Made by a program: the position numbers and the translations under genes
Notes under the pieces: model-generated
Databases searched by the model: none
What the model saw: only the letters and a program-made list of their open reading frames with translations
Told to the model about the DNA's origin: nothing
Part shown: positions 55,985-64,000 of the stretch, one piece after another
How positions within the stretch are numbered: the first letter of the stretch is position 1
Layout of the letters: each line of letters starts with the position of its first letter
Source of the DNA: Spiroplasma syrphidicola EA-1
GTDB taxonomy: Bacteria > Bacillota_I > Bacilli_A > Mycoplasmatales > Mycoplasmataceae
Direction of reading: 5' to 3'
Length of the DNA stretch: 64,000 bases
Assembly: GCF_000400955.1 (NCBI RefSeq)
Contig: NC_021284.1
Coordinates: 434,001-498,000, forward strand

Positions 55985-57775
55985 TTGAAATATTTAGTCG
56001 TGTTAGAATCACCTAACAAAATATCCAAAGTAAAATCTTATTTAGAAAAAGTATTTCCTCAGCATAGTTTTCTTGTAAAGGCCTCAATGGGTCATATTAC
56101 AGAATTAGTAATTAAAAATGAAAAGTATCCATTGGGAATAGAATTAGATACTATGACTCCAATATTTAATGTTGTCGAAAACAAAAAAGATACTATAAAA
56201 CAATTAATTAGTTTTGCCAATGAAGTTGATAAAGTTATTTTAGCAACTGACCCTGATCGTGAAGGAGAAGCTATAGCATGACATTTACAAGAGCAATTAA
56301 AATGTCAAAATAAAACAATTAGATTAACTTTTAATGAAATTACAGAAAAAGCAATTGAAAATGCTTTTAACAATCCAGGACAATTAGACTATCAATTAGT
56401 TAATGCTCAACAATCACGGCAAATGATTGACCGTATTATGGGGTTTAAATTATCTAATTTATTACAAAAAGCTGAGAATTTAAAATCTGCTGGGAGAGTT
56501 CAATCAGTAGCTTTAAAGTTAATTGTAGATACAGAGTTAGAAAGAAAAGAACATAATAAGTTAGAGTACTGAACCATTAAACAAGAATATAAAGATAAAA
56601 ACGAAATTGAATTATATTTAGATCAAGATGGTAAAGAAATTGTGAAAGATAAAGTTCTCAATTCACAAGAAAAAGCAGAAGAAGTTTTATCTAAAATTAC
56701 TAATAATTTAGTTGTAAAAGAAATCATTGAAACCGAATTTAGCAAAAACATTTATGATGCATATACAACATCAAGTATTTTGCAAGATGCAAATATAGAT
56801 CTAAATTATTCTAGTGAAAAAACAACAAATTTATTGCAACATTTATTCGAAAATGGATATATTACTTATCCACGAACAGACTCTACAAGACTTAACGATG
56901 ATTTTGTACGAGCAGTCCATAAATTTATTGCAACAAATTATGGCCAAGAATATGTTGGTCAATATAAATCCGGTAAGACTAAAGAGAATGTTCAAGATGC
57001 CCATGAAGCAATTCGCCCAACAAATATTAATTTAACACTAGATAAAGCAAAAAAAGAAATTGCTAATTACGATGAATATAAATTATATGAATTAATTTAC
57101 ATCAATACCTTATATGCTTTAATGGCAAATGAAACTGGTGTTAAATATAAAGTATTATTTTCTAATAACGGATATACTTTTAAATTAAATTTTAAAAAAT
57201 ATCACTTTACTAGTTATTATGATTTACAAGAAATAGTTTTAGATAATTTTGATTATCATTTTAAAGTTGGAGAAATGATAACTTTAGAATCAGAATGAAT
57301 TGCAGAACAACATTTTACAAAACCAAGCCCTCGCTATACTGAGCATTCTTTAATTAAAAAACTTGAAATTGCAGGGGTTGGAAGACCTTCAACATATGCC
57401 ACAATTATGAGAACCTTAATTAACCGTGAATATATTAAATTTGATAATAAAAGCATTTATCCTACTGAAGATGGTATTAAAGCCCATAATTTATTACAAA
57501 AATATTTTTCAAATATTATTAATGAAAAGTATACGGCTGATATGGAAAAGGTATTAGACAGAATTGCAGATGGAGAAATTAATCATATTGAATTTCTAAA
57601 ATTATTTTATAATAACTTTATTTTAGATTTTAATAATGCAACAAGCATAATTTTTAAAAATTCAGTTAAATGTAGTAAATGCGATGTTGGTTATATTATT
57701 CAACGTAAGAGTTATAAGGGTAATTATTTTAAAGCATGTAGTAATTTTCCGGCTTGCAAGAATATCGTAAGTTAG
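55985..57775 (+). CDS. type IA DNA topoisomerase, plasmid-type paralogue
   Basis: 596 residues, shorter than chromosomal TopA. TOPRIM domain: LVVLESPNKISKVKSYL and ATDPDREGEAIAW. The active-site Tyr is about 295 in YITYPRTDST. GVGRPSTYATIMRTL is conserved. One C-terminal zinc motif (CSKC ... CSNFPACKN). The start is TTG at 55985, with AAGTAGGTG upstream; no in-frame ATG is close. Such accessory topoisomerases accompany conjugative plasmids and are thought to help transfer or segregation. Confidence 0.92.
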
Positions 57776-57789
57776 AATAGGAGATAATC

Positions 57790-57954
57790 ATGCCAAATAA
57801 TGACTGAGTTGAATTAAAAGAGTTATCAACCGAATATTGTCAGCAAAGTTTACTATGCACTAGAAAAATAAAGTTTTATTCCAAAAAATTAAAGAAAGGA
57901 CTTTGTGATAATCATTATGATCAACTATGTAAAGTATCCAAAATTAAAAAGTAA
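57790..57954 (+). CDS. small Cys-containing protein
   Basis: 54 residues, MPNNDWVELKELSTEYCQQS..., with Cys at 17, 23, 39 and 47 and His in CDNHYDQLC, possibly a zinc-binding fold. TAGGAGAT precedes the ATG. One TGA Trp. Basic C-terminus. Unknown function; same direction and close to the topoisomerase. Confidence 0.55.
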
Positions 57955-57969
57955 AAGTAATTTTAATAG

Positions 57970-58308
57970 TTGGCCAATGGTAAAACAACTTTAATTACAA
58001 AATGTTGAGGTTATGTTGTTGGAGCATATGAAAGTATTATGTTAGCAGCTAATGAATTTCATAACCAAGATTTAAATAATAGACTAAATGAAATATTTTG
58101 CTTAGAAATTGAGAAAATTAATAGTATTAAAAACATTATTAATAATAAAAAAATAAATAAGTTAATTCCTGTTGTTCAAAATAAAGATAAATATCAAAAC
58201 TGTTTAGATGAAACCGGGAAATATCCAAAAGAAATGGAAACATTAGAAATTAATAATTTTCTGGATATTTATAAAATAGATAATGAGGTGCAAAATGGTA
58301 ACAGTTAA
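57970..58308 (+). pseudogene. N-terminally truncated P-loop protein remnant
   Basis: The frame opens after a TAG at 57967 with LANGKTTLITKCWGYVVGAY, i.e. the second half of a P-loop (GKTT) without the preceding Gly-rich part, and continues 90 helical residues to 58308. No ribosome site fits TTG 57970; ATG 58039 is the only ATG, with a poor site. It is most likely a decayed ATPase gene, or a short gene starting at 58039. It overlaps the next gene by 14 bp. Confidence 0.4.
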
Positions 58309-58762
58309 AGAACGTTTAAAAGAATATAAAGATAAGCACTATGGCAAAGATGGATATTGTACATCCGAAGATATTGAACAATGTGTTTGCTTAGAATCAA
58401 TGCTGTATCGGGCATTAAAAATTTGTGAGCAAGAAATTACAGAAAAGGACATTACAATTAATACTAAAAATATGTGTATAGATTCTGCAAATAATTATAT
58501 GTCAATTGTTATTAAAGAAAATGAGCAATTAAAAAAAGATAATGAAAAAATGAAACAAAATCAGTTATTTCATAAAGATTTTGATGGTGTTGAAACATAT
58601 TTTGGTGAAGGAGATTGGCTGGGTTATACAGAACAAAGACCTTGGATTCAAATGTATAAAATAAAAAATTTCCCGATATGTGATTGTTTAAAACCTTGTG
58701 GATGATATTTAGGCCATTATTGAACTCATAGTGAATATTTGAAAAAGAAAGGAAAAAAATAA
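58295..58762 (+). CDS. element-encoded protein of unknown function
   Basis: 155 residues. GAGGTG lies just before the ATG at 58295; an in-frame frame start at 58283 is less likely. Coiled-coil centre (ENEQLKKDNEKMKQNQ). Several Cys pairs (EQCVCLES, ICDCLKPCGW) suggest metal binding. Two TGA and several TGG Trp. The stop codon abuts the MazG-like gene (ATG is the next base), so translation is coupled. Confidence 0.65.
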
Positions 58763-59056
58763 ATGGATAAATTATTAGAACCAATTTTAATGCATTATGG
58801 GGATAAGCAAATTACCCAAGCTATTGAAGAATTATCAGAGTTAATTAAAGAACTTTGCAAAAATATTAAAGGAGAGGAAAATAAGGATCAAATTAAAGAA
58901 GAAATGGCAGACTGTTATGTAATGTTAGAACAATTAAAATTATTATTTAGTTTTGATTCAGAAGATATTAAAAATATCATGCTTAAAAAATTGCATCGAA
59001 CGATTAGACAAGTTGATCAAGAAGTTCAAGCGAGAATTAAAAAGGAGAGTAATTAA
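58763..59056 (+). CDS. MazG-like nucleotide pyrophosphohydrolase
   Basis: 97 residues. The all-alpha NTP-PPase pattern is present: EELSELIKEL (E-E-x-x-E) in the first helix pair and EEMADCYVMLEQL (E-x2-D) in the third, the Mg-binding positions. Members hydrolyse NTPs or dNTPs to monophosphates; phage and plasmid versions may change nucleotide pools or cleanse dUTP. GAAAGGAAAAAA precedes the ATG. The next gene starts 4 bp downstream. Confidence 0.8.
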   Translation: MDKLLEPILMHYGDKQITQAIEELSELIKELCKNIKGEENKDQIKEEMADCYVMLEQLKLLFSFDSEDIKNIMLKKLHRTIRQVDQEVQARIKKESN

Positions 59057-59059
59057 AAT

Positions 59060-59317
59060 ATGGAAAATTTAAATAATAAACTTGATCACAGACATTATTG
59101 ATGGATAAAAAATACTTTATTTCGCCATTATACTAAAGAACAAATTTTAGATGCTTTTAATAAAATAAATATTGCAGTTCAAAAAGCAAAAAAGGGCCAA
59201 GAAATTATGCCCTGAGCAAATGATACCGAATTAGATCGAAAACATTACTGATGAGTTAGAAGTACTTTGTTTAAACATTATGAATATGAAATTTTATTAA
59301 GTTTAATTAATAATTAA
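59060..59317 (+). CDS. small protein with duplicated HYWW motif
   Basis: 85 residues of two similar halves: LDHRHYWWIKNTLFRHYTKE and LDRKHYWWVRSTLFKHYEYE. Four of five Trp are TGA. AAAGGAGAGTAATT precedes the ATG. Aromatic/basic helices suggest nucleic-acid or membrane binding. No family is known to me. Last gene of this transcript; a terminator follows. Confidence 0.7.
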
Positions 59318-59331
59318 ATTAAGATATTAGG

Positions 59332-59357
59332 AACACATGTTTAACATGTGTTTTTAA
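59332..59357 (+). terminator. intrinsic terminator
   Basis: ACACATGTT / AACATGTGT hairpin with T5. It ends the block of small genes. Confidence 0.85.
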
Positions 59358-59467
59358 TTAATATTCTAAAATATTTTAAAAATTATAAATTTAAATATCA
59401 AAATGTTATTCACTTTTAAAAAATGAATTATATAATGCAATTGTCAAGAATTAGTTTGTATATTCTC

Positions 59468-59496
59468 TTGACAAATAATTGAGTTTAGTCTATCAA
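59468..59496 (+). promoter_or_regulatory. promoter with upstream dyad
   Basis: TTGACA, 17-bp spacer, TATCAA. The -35 box is part of an inverted repeat GTCAAGA / TCTTGAC (59443-59473), a possible operator. It drives the 46-residue gene at 59518. Confidence 0.5.
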
Positions 59497-59517
59497 TTAG
59501 AGCCAGGAGGTGAAAAT

Positions 59518-59658
59518 ATGGCAATAAAATGAAAATCAAAAAGTCCAGAAGGTAATCGTTTTCATAATACAGATGGAACATTTGCAAAAAAACCAACAAA
59601 TAATGATGTTGTTAAACCAATAATTAATCATGATATACCACCCAAAAATAAAAAATAG
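59518..59658 (+). CDS. small basic protein of unknown function
   Basis: 46 residues, MAIKWKSKSPEGNRFHNTDG, ending PPKNKK. Excellent AGGAGGTGA site and own promoter. One TGA Trp. Probably unstructured. The stop is followed at once by the first hairpin cassette (TATAAT at 59659). Confidence 0.65.
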
Positions 59659-59727
59659 TATAATGTTATATTAGATGATCAAAAAATATACGCATACAAT
59701 TTTTACCATATGCGTGTATTTTTTTAT
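59659..59727 (+). repeat. hairpin cassette, copy A
   Basis: TAGTATAAT, then AGATGATCAAA, then a 10-bp stem TATACGCATA / TATGCGTGTA around CAATTTTTACCA, then T7. It shares its layout and flanks with copy B at 61464. It acts at least as a terminator; an ATG at 59675 opens a 36-codon hydrophobic frame with no ribosome site. Confidence 0.6.
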
Positions 59728-59862
59728 TTTATATAATATTTATATTACCTATAATATATTAATAAAAAAACTGATATATGATTAATTATAAATATTAAAT
59801 TTTTAATTAATTATATATTTATGATAAAATATTTTTGTTTATAAAGTAGATTGGACAAATAT

Positions 59863-61434
59863 ATGAAATTAGTTACTTTAGATGCAATAATTCCAAGAGA
59901 TGATTTTGAAACTCTGGAAGAAGCATCAAATAATACAAGAAATAAAACAACTATATCAATTGAAGATTTAAAAAATGATTCATTTTTCTTTCTAAATTTA
60001 CGTAAACCAGATTTTCAAAGGGAAACCAATGATTGAAGCCCCCAAAAAATAGTAGGACTTGTAGAAAGTTTTTTAAAAGGGGATTTAGTGCCTGCTATTA
60101 TTTTATGAAAGAATAAAAATGGCTTGATATTTGTAATTGATGGTTCACATCGTCTTAGTAGTTTATGCGCATGAATTAATGATGACTATGGAGACAAGGA
60201 TATTTCTGCTAAATATTTTGACAATTATATACCTGAAGAGCAAAAAAAGATTGCAGAAGATACTAGAACATTAATGAAAGAAAAAGTAGGTTTATTTTCG
60301 GATTATTATAAACAGACTGGGCAAACTCACGATAGTAAAAATTCAAATATTAATCTGTACCTTAAAAATTTAGGTTCTATTTCTATTCAAGTTCAATGAG
60401 TTGAAGGTGATTCAGATAGAGCAGAGCAATCATTTTTAAAAATTAATCAATCTGCCTCTCCAATTTTGCCAGCAGAATTAGAACTTATTCAATCAAGACA
60501 TACCCCTCAGTCTATTGCTGCAAGGGCAATTTATCGTGCGGGAAAAGGCCATAATTATTGATCAATGTTTTCAGAAAATACTCAAAAATTAATTAAGGAT
60601 TATGCAGAAAAAATTCACTTATTTTTATTTAAAACTGGAACAGTTTCTAAATCAGATTTAAGTTCATTTGCCATGGCAGGTTTATTATCATCAGGAGATT
60701 CATTAGGTATTATTTTACAAACAATTAAAATATCAAATGCTTTAAAAGATAATCTTGAATATGTTGAAAATAAAACAATTGACGAAAGAATTATAATAAA
60801 ATATATGAAAAATACTTTAAAATTACTTGAAGTAATAAATTCAAATCAAAAAGGTTCTTTAGGTCTTCATCCATATGTATATTTTTATTCAAGTAATGGG
60901 AAGCACAAGATTGGATCATACTATGGATTTTTATTATTAGTTAAAGAATTAAATGAACAAAATAAATTTCCTGAATTTATTAGAGCTCGTGAAAAAATTG
61001 AATTAATTTTAGTAAAATATCATTTTTTAGTTCAGCAAATTATAAGAAAAAATAGAAGTACAAGTAATTCATATGTAAATGTGGCAAACTGATATAGACT
61101 TTTAATAAATGAAATAATTTCTAATGAAAATGAAGAAATAGATAATATAGTAAAAAAATGTATTCAAAATAATCAAAATTTTAGTTATTTAAATTTAGCG
61201 ATTACAGATAATGAAGATAACTCAACTAGAAAAGATTTTTCACGAGGTCAAAAAAATATTATTAAAATGCAAACATTATTTGATACTCTTCCAAAATGCA
61301 AAATTTGTAATGGATATGTTGATATGAATTCAGCTTCAATTGATCACATTAAGAGAAAAGCAGATGGAGGAGAGGCTAATTTTAATAACGGTCAAGTAAC
61401 ACATATTTATTGTAATATGTCCATAAAAAAATAA
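59863..61434 (+). CDS. DUF262 / HNH nuclease-like protein (GmrSD-related)
   Basis: 523 residues. The N-terminal DUF262 (ParB-like) domain has PDFQRE at about 49-54 and IDGSHRLSSL at about 92-101, the family's DGxxRL motif. The middle is helical. The C-terminus is a zinc/HNH unit CKIC ... SIDHIKRKADGGEANFNNGQ ... IYCN. DUF262 with HNH defines modification-dependent restriction enzymes (GmrSD) and relatives used against phages. ATG 59863 is chosen; TTG 59851 is possible. Many TGA Trp. Terminated by the copy B hairpin. Confidence 0.85.
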
Positions 61435-61463
61435 TTTTTTAAAACGTTCAAATTCTTTCATAG

Positions 61464-61534
61464 TATAATATTTGTGTAGATGACCAAATGACACATGCTA
61501 CGATTTTTATCGTATGCATGTGTTTTTTATTTGG
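61464..61534 (+). repeat. hairpin cassette, copy B
   Basis: TAGTATAAT, then AGATGACCAAA, then ACACATGC / GCATGTGT enclosing TACGAT / ATCGTA, then T6. Same architecture as copy A with changed but still paired stem bases. An ATG at 61480 is in frame with the next gene but has no ribosome site. Confidence 0.6.
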
Positions 61535-61566
61535 TAAAGAACAAAAATGAATGAAAGGATATAAAT

Positions 61567-61860
61567 ATGACTTATCAAACAACAATGTCGGCGTTGATGT
61601 TTTTATCAATTGTTTTAGTAATTTATGAAATTATAGTTTTTGTTAAGTGAAATAAGTACTGTCAAAAAATATGATCAAAATATTTTCAAAAATGAGTTAA
61701 TAGCAAACCTGAATTAAAACAAGAAATTCAAAAGTTAGATGAAGAACAAATTTGCAAAGCTAAAAGAGAAATAAGGGTTAGACTAATTTTTAATTTAATA
61801 GTATTAGCAATTGCAATAATTGGTGTTATAGTTTTTGGAGTGCTAAGTTTTAATGGATAA
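61567..61860 (+). CDS. small two-helix membrane protein of the transfer region
   Basis: 97 residues. Membrane helices at about 6-26 and 72-94 with a charged loop between. GAAAGGATATAA precedes the ATG. Its stop overlaps the start of the coupling protein gene by 8 bp. Position suggests a role in the conjugation machinery. An in-frame extension upstream to 61480 lacks a ribosome site. Confidence 0.7.
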
Positions 61861-64000
61861 TCAAGAAAAAAAGAAATTTTGAAATAAATCTAGAAAAGAA
61901 TCTTTAATTAACTCTATTATTATATTTCCTTTTGTTTTAGGAATTGGGGTTGTGATAATTCCATTTTTGAAAGTATGAAAAATGGAAGGGTTTAAATTAT
62001 TTAAATATTTTGATTTTTTATGATTGTTTATTAAAGAAAATCCGGTTTTTATAACTTTGCTATGTGTAATTCTAACTACCATTTTTTGAACTATAGCTTT
62101 TACTATTATTTTAATTAAAAAAGAATTGGAAAAAGTTTATATTAAAGAAGTAGATTCAACTGAATATGGTGCAGCAAAATGAATAGTTAATGAACTAAAG
62201 GAAAAGGGAAAAATAGAATCTTTCAATGAACTATATCCTAGTTATAGTCTTATAAATTCTGAGCAACCTGGTTGAGCAACAAGATTTATTAAAAACAAAA
62301 ATGAGTTAGTTTTTAACATTCGAGATAATACGCATGTCGTATGTTTAGGACCAACAAATTCCGGAAAGTCTCAAAAAATCGTAATGCCCTCAGCAATTTA
62401 TAATGCAAATTTGGCTTCTGACAAACAACCATGTATGGTTTTTACTGATCCAAAAGGAGAGTTATATCAAAATCTTTCTAAACCATTACAAGAAAAGGGA
62501 TATGAAGTATTAACCTTAAATTTACGTGATGCTAAATTATCCTCATCTTGAAACCCGCTAGCTATTGCATTCAAATATTATTATGATTCAGTTACATTAA
62601 ATGAACAAATTCAGATGGTTAAATTCAATAACTTAGAAGAGTTAAAAGAAAAATTGAAAGACATTAAGTGCTATGATCATGAAGAAAGTTTTTGTTATGA
62701 TTGTTTAAATTCACTAGAAGAAAAAGGACAAATTGCTATTTTTGAAAAGATGTGATTTAGAAAAGTAAGTAAAGCAGAGTTGCTTTGTGAAACAATGAAA
62801 CGAGAATTAAAATCTTTTGCTATTGAAGAAATTAATGATTTAGTTTTAACAATTTGACCGTTAAAAGGGAGCGACAATGATCACTTTTCTACAATGGCCG
62901 GAAGTATTGCCAAATGTTTAATGCTAGGGATGTTAGAAATATTGGATAAAGACCCAAATGAATTGACACTAGAAATGTTCAATTTGCCAACTATCGGAAT
63001 TTTGGCATCAGACCGCCAAAAAATGAAACAATGACATAATTCTTTACCTCTAAAATCAATGGCCCGAATAATTGGTTCAAATGCCTTGAAAACGGGTGAT
63101 AAAGAACTAGGTTCTATTTTATCTACGTTAGATAAAGGACTACAAATTTATCAAGATATTGGAATTCAGACTATTGTTTGTAAAAACGAAATTGATTTAT
63201 TTGCATTTACTGATAAGCCAAAAGCTCTATTTCTAATTGTGCCTGATGAAAAAACTAACCGCCATATTTTTGCCAGTTTAATTGTTTCTCAATTATATAA
63301 AGCAAATGTTCTGATAGCAAATTCACAATCTAATAAGCGTTTGCCAAGAGACATCCAATTTTATTTAGATGAATTTGGGAACATGCCAATGATTCCAAAC
63401 TTTCAAGGATTCGTAACGGTTGCTCGAAGTCGAGGGATGTTCTTTTTACTTATTTTGCAAGACTTTTTACAATTAGACCAAAAATATGGAAAAGAAAATG
63501 GGGGGATTATTCGCTCCAATTGTAACTTAAACATTTATATTCAAACAAATGATACACAAACAGCCGAAATGTATTCAAAAATTCTAGGTGATCAAACAGT
63601 AGAAGTTGTCAGTTACACAACTAGTCGCGATCCAAAAACAAAGAAAATCATTAAAAACCCACCACAAACTAGATTAGAAGGAATGCCATTAATTAAAGCC
63701 GGGGATTTGATGAAACTAAAAAATCCTTATGGAATTATTTTTAGTTCGAAAGAAAATCCAGGATTAGTTTACATGGAATCAGCCTGAAAATTTGCTAAGG
63801 AATTTAATCTAGGAAAAGAACGAAAAGAAAAAGAAATTAATACTGTTGATTTCTTAAATGACTACTTTTTTGATTTATTTTCATATGTTCCCGGTAAAAA
63901 TAATATTGATGTTGATATTTTGGTCAAACAAGAAACAGAAAGAGAGATTTCACAAAGCAAAGAAAAGGTTGAATTACCAAATATTACAAGCTTACTAGCT
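61853..64000 (+). CDS. VirD4/TraG-type coupling protein, 3' end outside window
   Basis: 716 codons are visible and the frame is still open at the window end. Two membrane helices (about residues 18-36 and 72-92) precede the ATPase: Walker A GPTNSGKS at about 166-173, TDPKGELY, and Walker B FYLDEFGN at about 503-510. LEGMPLIKAGDLMKL and MESAW are typical of the TraG end. It brings the DNA-relaxase complex to a type IV secretion channel. Numerous TGA Trp. Translation is coupled with the preceding small membrane protein. Confidence 0.93.

Larger units (their letters stand above)
52903..64000 (+). mobile_element. integrated conjugative element or plasmid (right end outside window)
   Basis: From here to the end, gene style changes: short, closely packed, mostly unknown genes on one strand, plus plasmid-type functions (second topoisomerase IA, MazG-like protein, VirD4/TraG coupling protein) and cargo (DUF262-HNH protein, opposite-strand gene at 55181). 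The left edge is uncertain, between the nrd terminator and 52903. No integrase, relaxase or VirB4-like gene is inside the window; they would be expected to the right. Confidence 0.75.

Noticed and set aside
58763-59056. MazG-like gene as part of a MazEF toxin-antitoxin pair
   Set aside because: The sequence has NTP-pyrophosphohydrolase motifs, not those of MazF or MazE.
59675-59785. 36-codon hydrophobic frame within hairpin copy A as a toxin peptide
   Set aside because: No Shine-Dalgarno site, and hydrophobic codons are expected in such AT-rich DNA; kept only as a remark in the cassette finding.
61480-61566. Upstream extension of the small membrane protein to ATG 61480
   Set aside because: It would translate through a strong terminator hairpin and lacks a ribosome site, while ATG 61567 has GAAAGGA.

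Overview
The window is a low-GC Mollicute chromosome in which UGA is read as tryptophan: nearly every long gene is continuous only if in-frame TGA codons are translated. A fibril protein gene (fib) and a spiralin gene (spi), both hallmarks of helical spiroplasmas, together with lipoproteins ending their signal peptides in VVAC/VVSC, identify it as Spiroplasma. Spiralin suggests the citri-type lineages, but the species cannot be fixed from the sequence alone. All CDS coordinates below use genetic code 4.

Layout. 1-3.2 kb: end of an rRNA operon (23S, 5S). 3.2-11.6 kb: small unknown proteins, a GNAT acetyltransferase, mnmA, recD2 and two membrane proteins. 11.8-20.8 kb: an oligopeptide ABC transporter operon oppBCDFA plus a trailing lipoprotein, with unusually long insertions in both ATPases. 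21-32 kb: a secreted repeat protein, rmuC, efp with an Asp23-like gene, an amino acid permease, spi, udk, greA, a small hydrophobic peptide gene and fib. 32-39.5 kb: a YitT-type membrane protein, nfo, a dual-specificity phosphatase, a 13-cysteine miniprotein, ispG of the MEP isoprenoid pathway, a 580-bp intergenic region with an 11-bp repeat array and a probable structured RNA, and yqeG-yqeH. 39.7-48.1 kb: a large lipoprotein with an internal tandem repeat, a fructose-type PTS EIIABC, a TauE/SafE-type permease with a long structured leader, and kbl-tdh for threonine breakdown to glycine and acetyl-CoA.

48.2-52.2 kb is the most striking part: a cobalamin-type riboswitch followed by nrdF-nrdI-nrdE. 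The NrdF radical subunit carries Val, Pro and Lys in place of three metal-binding glutamates, the signature of the metal-free (class Ie, DOPA radical) enzymes. A B12-sensing RNA in front of a metal-independent ribonucleotide reductase is an unusual pairing in a Mollicute that lacks obvious B12 genes in this window.

From about 52.4 kb to the end, gene style changes to many small unknown ORFs, internally duplicated short proteins, a second topoisomerase I, a MazG-like protein, a DUF262-HNH nuclease-like protein and a VirD4/TraG coupling protein that runs off the window. This is an integrated conjugative element or plasmid. It is preceded by a 139-bp element with perfect 20-bp inverted ends and contains two homologous hairpin cassettes. 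No tRNA gene and no CRISPR array were seen.
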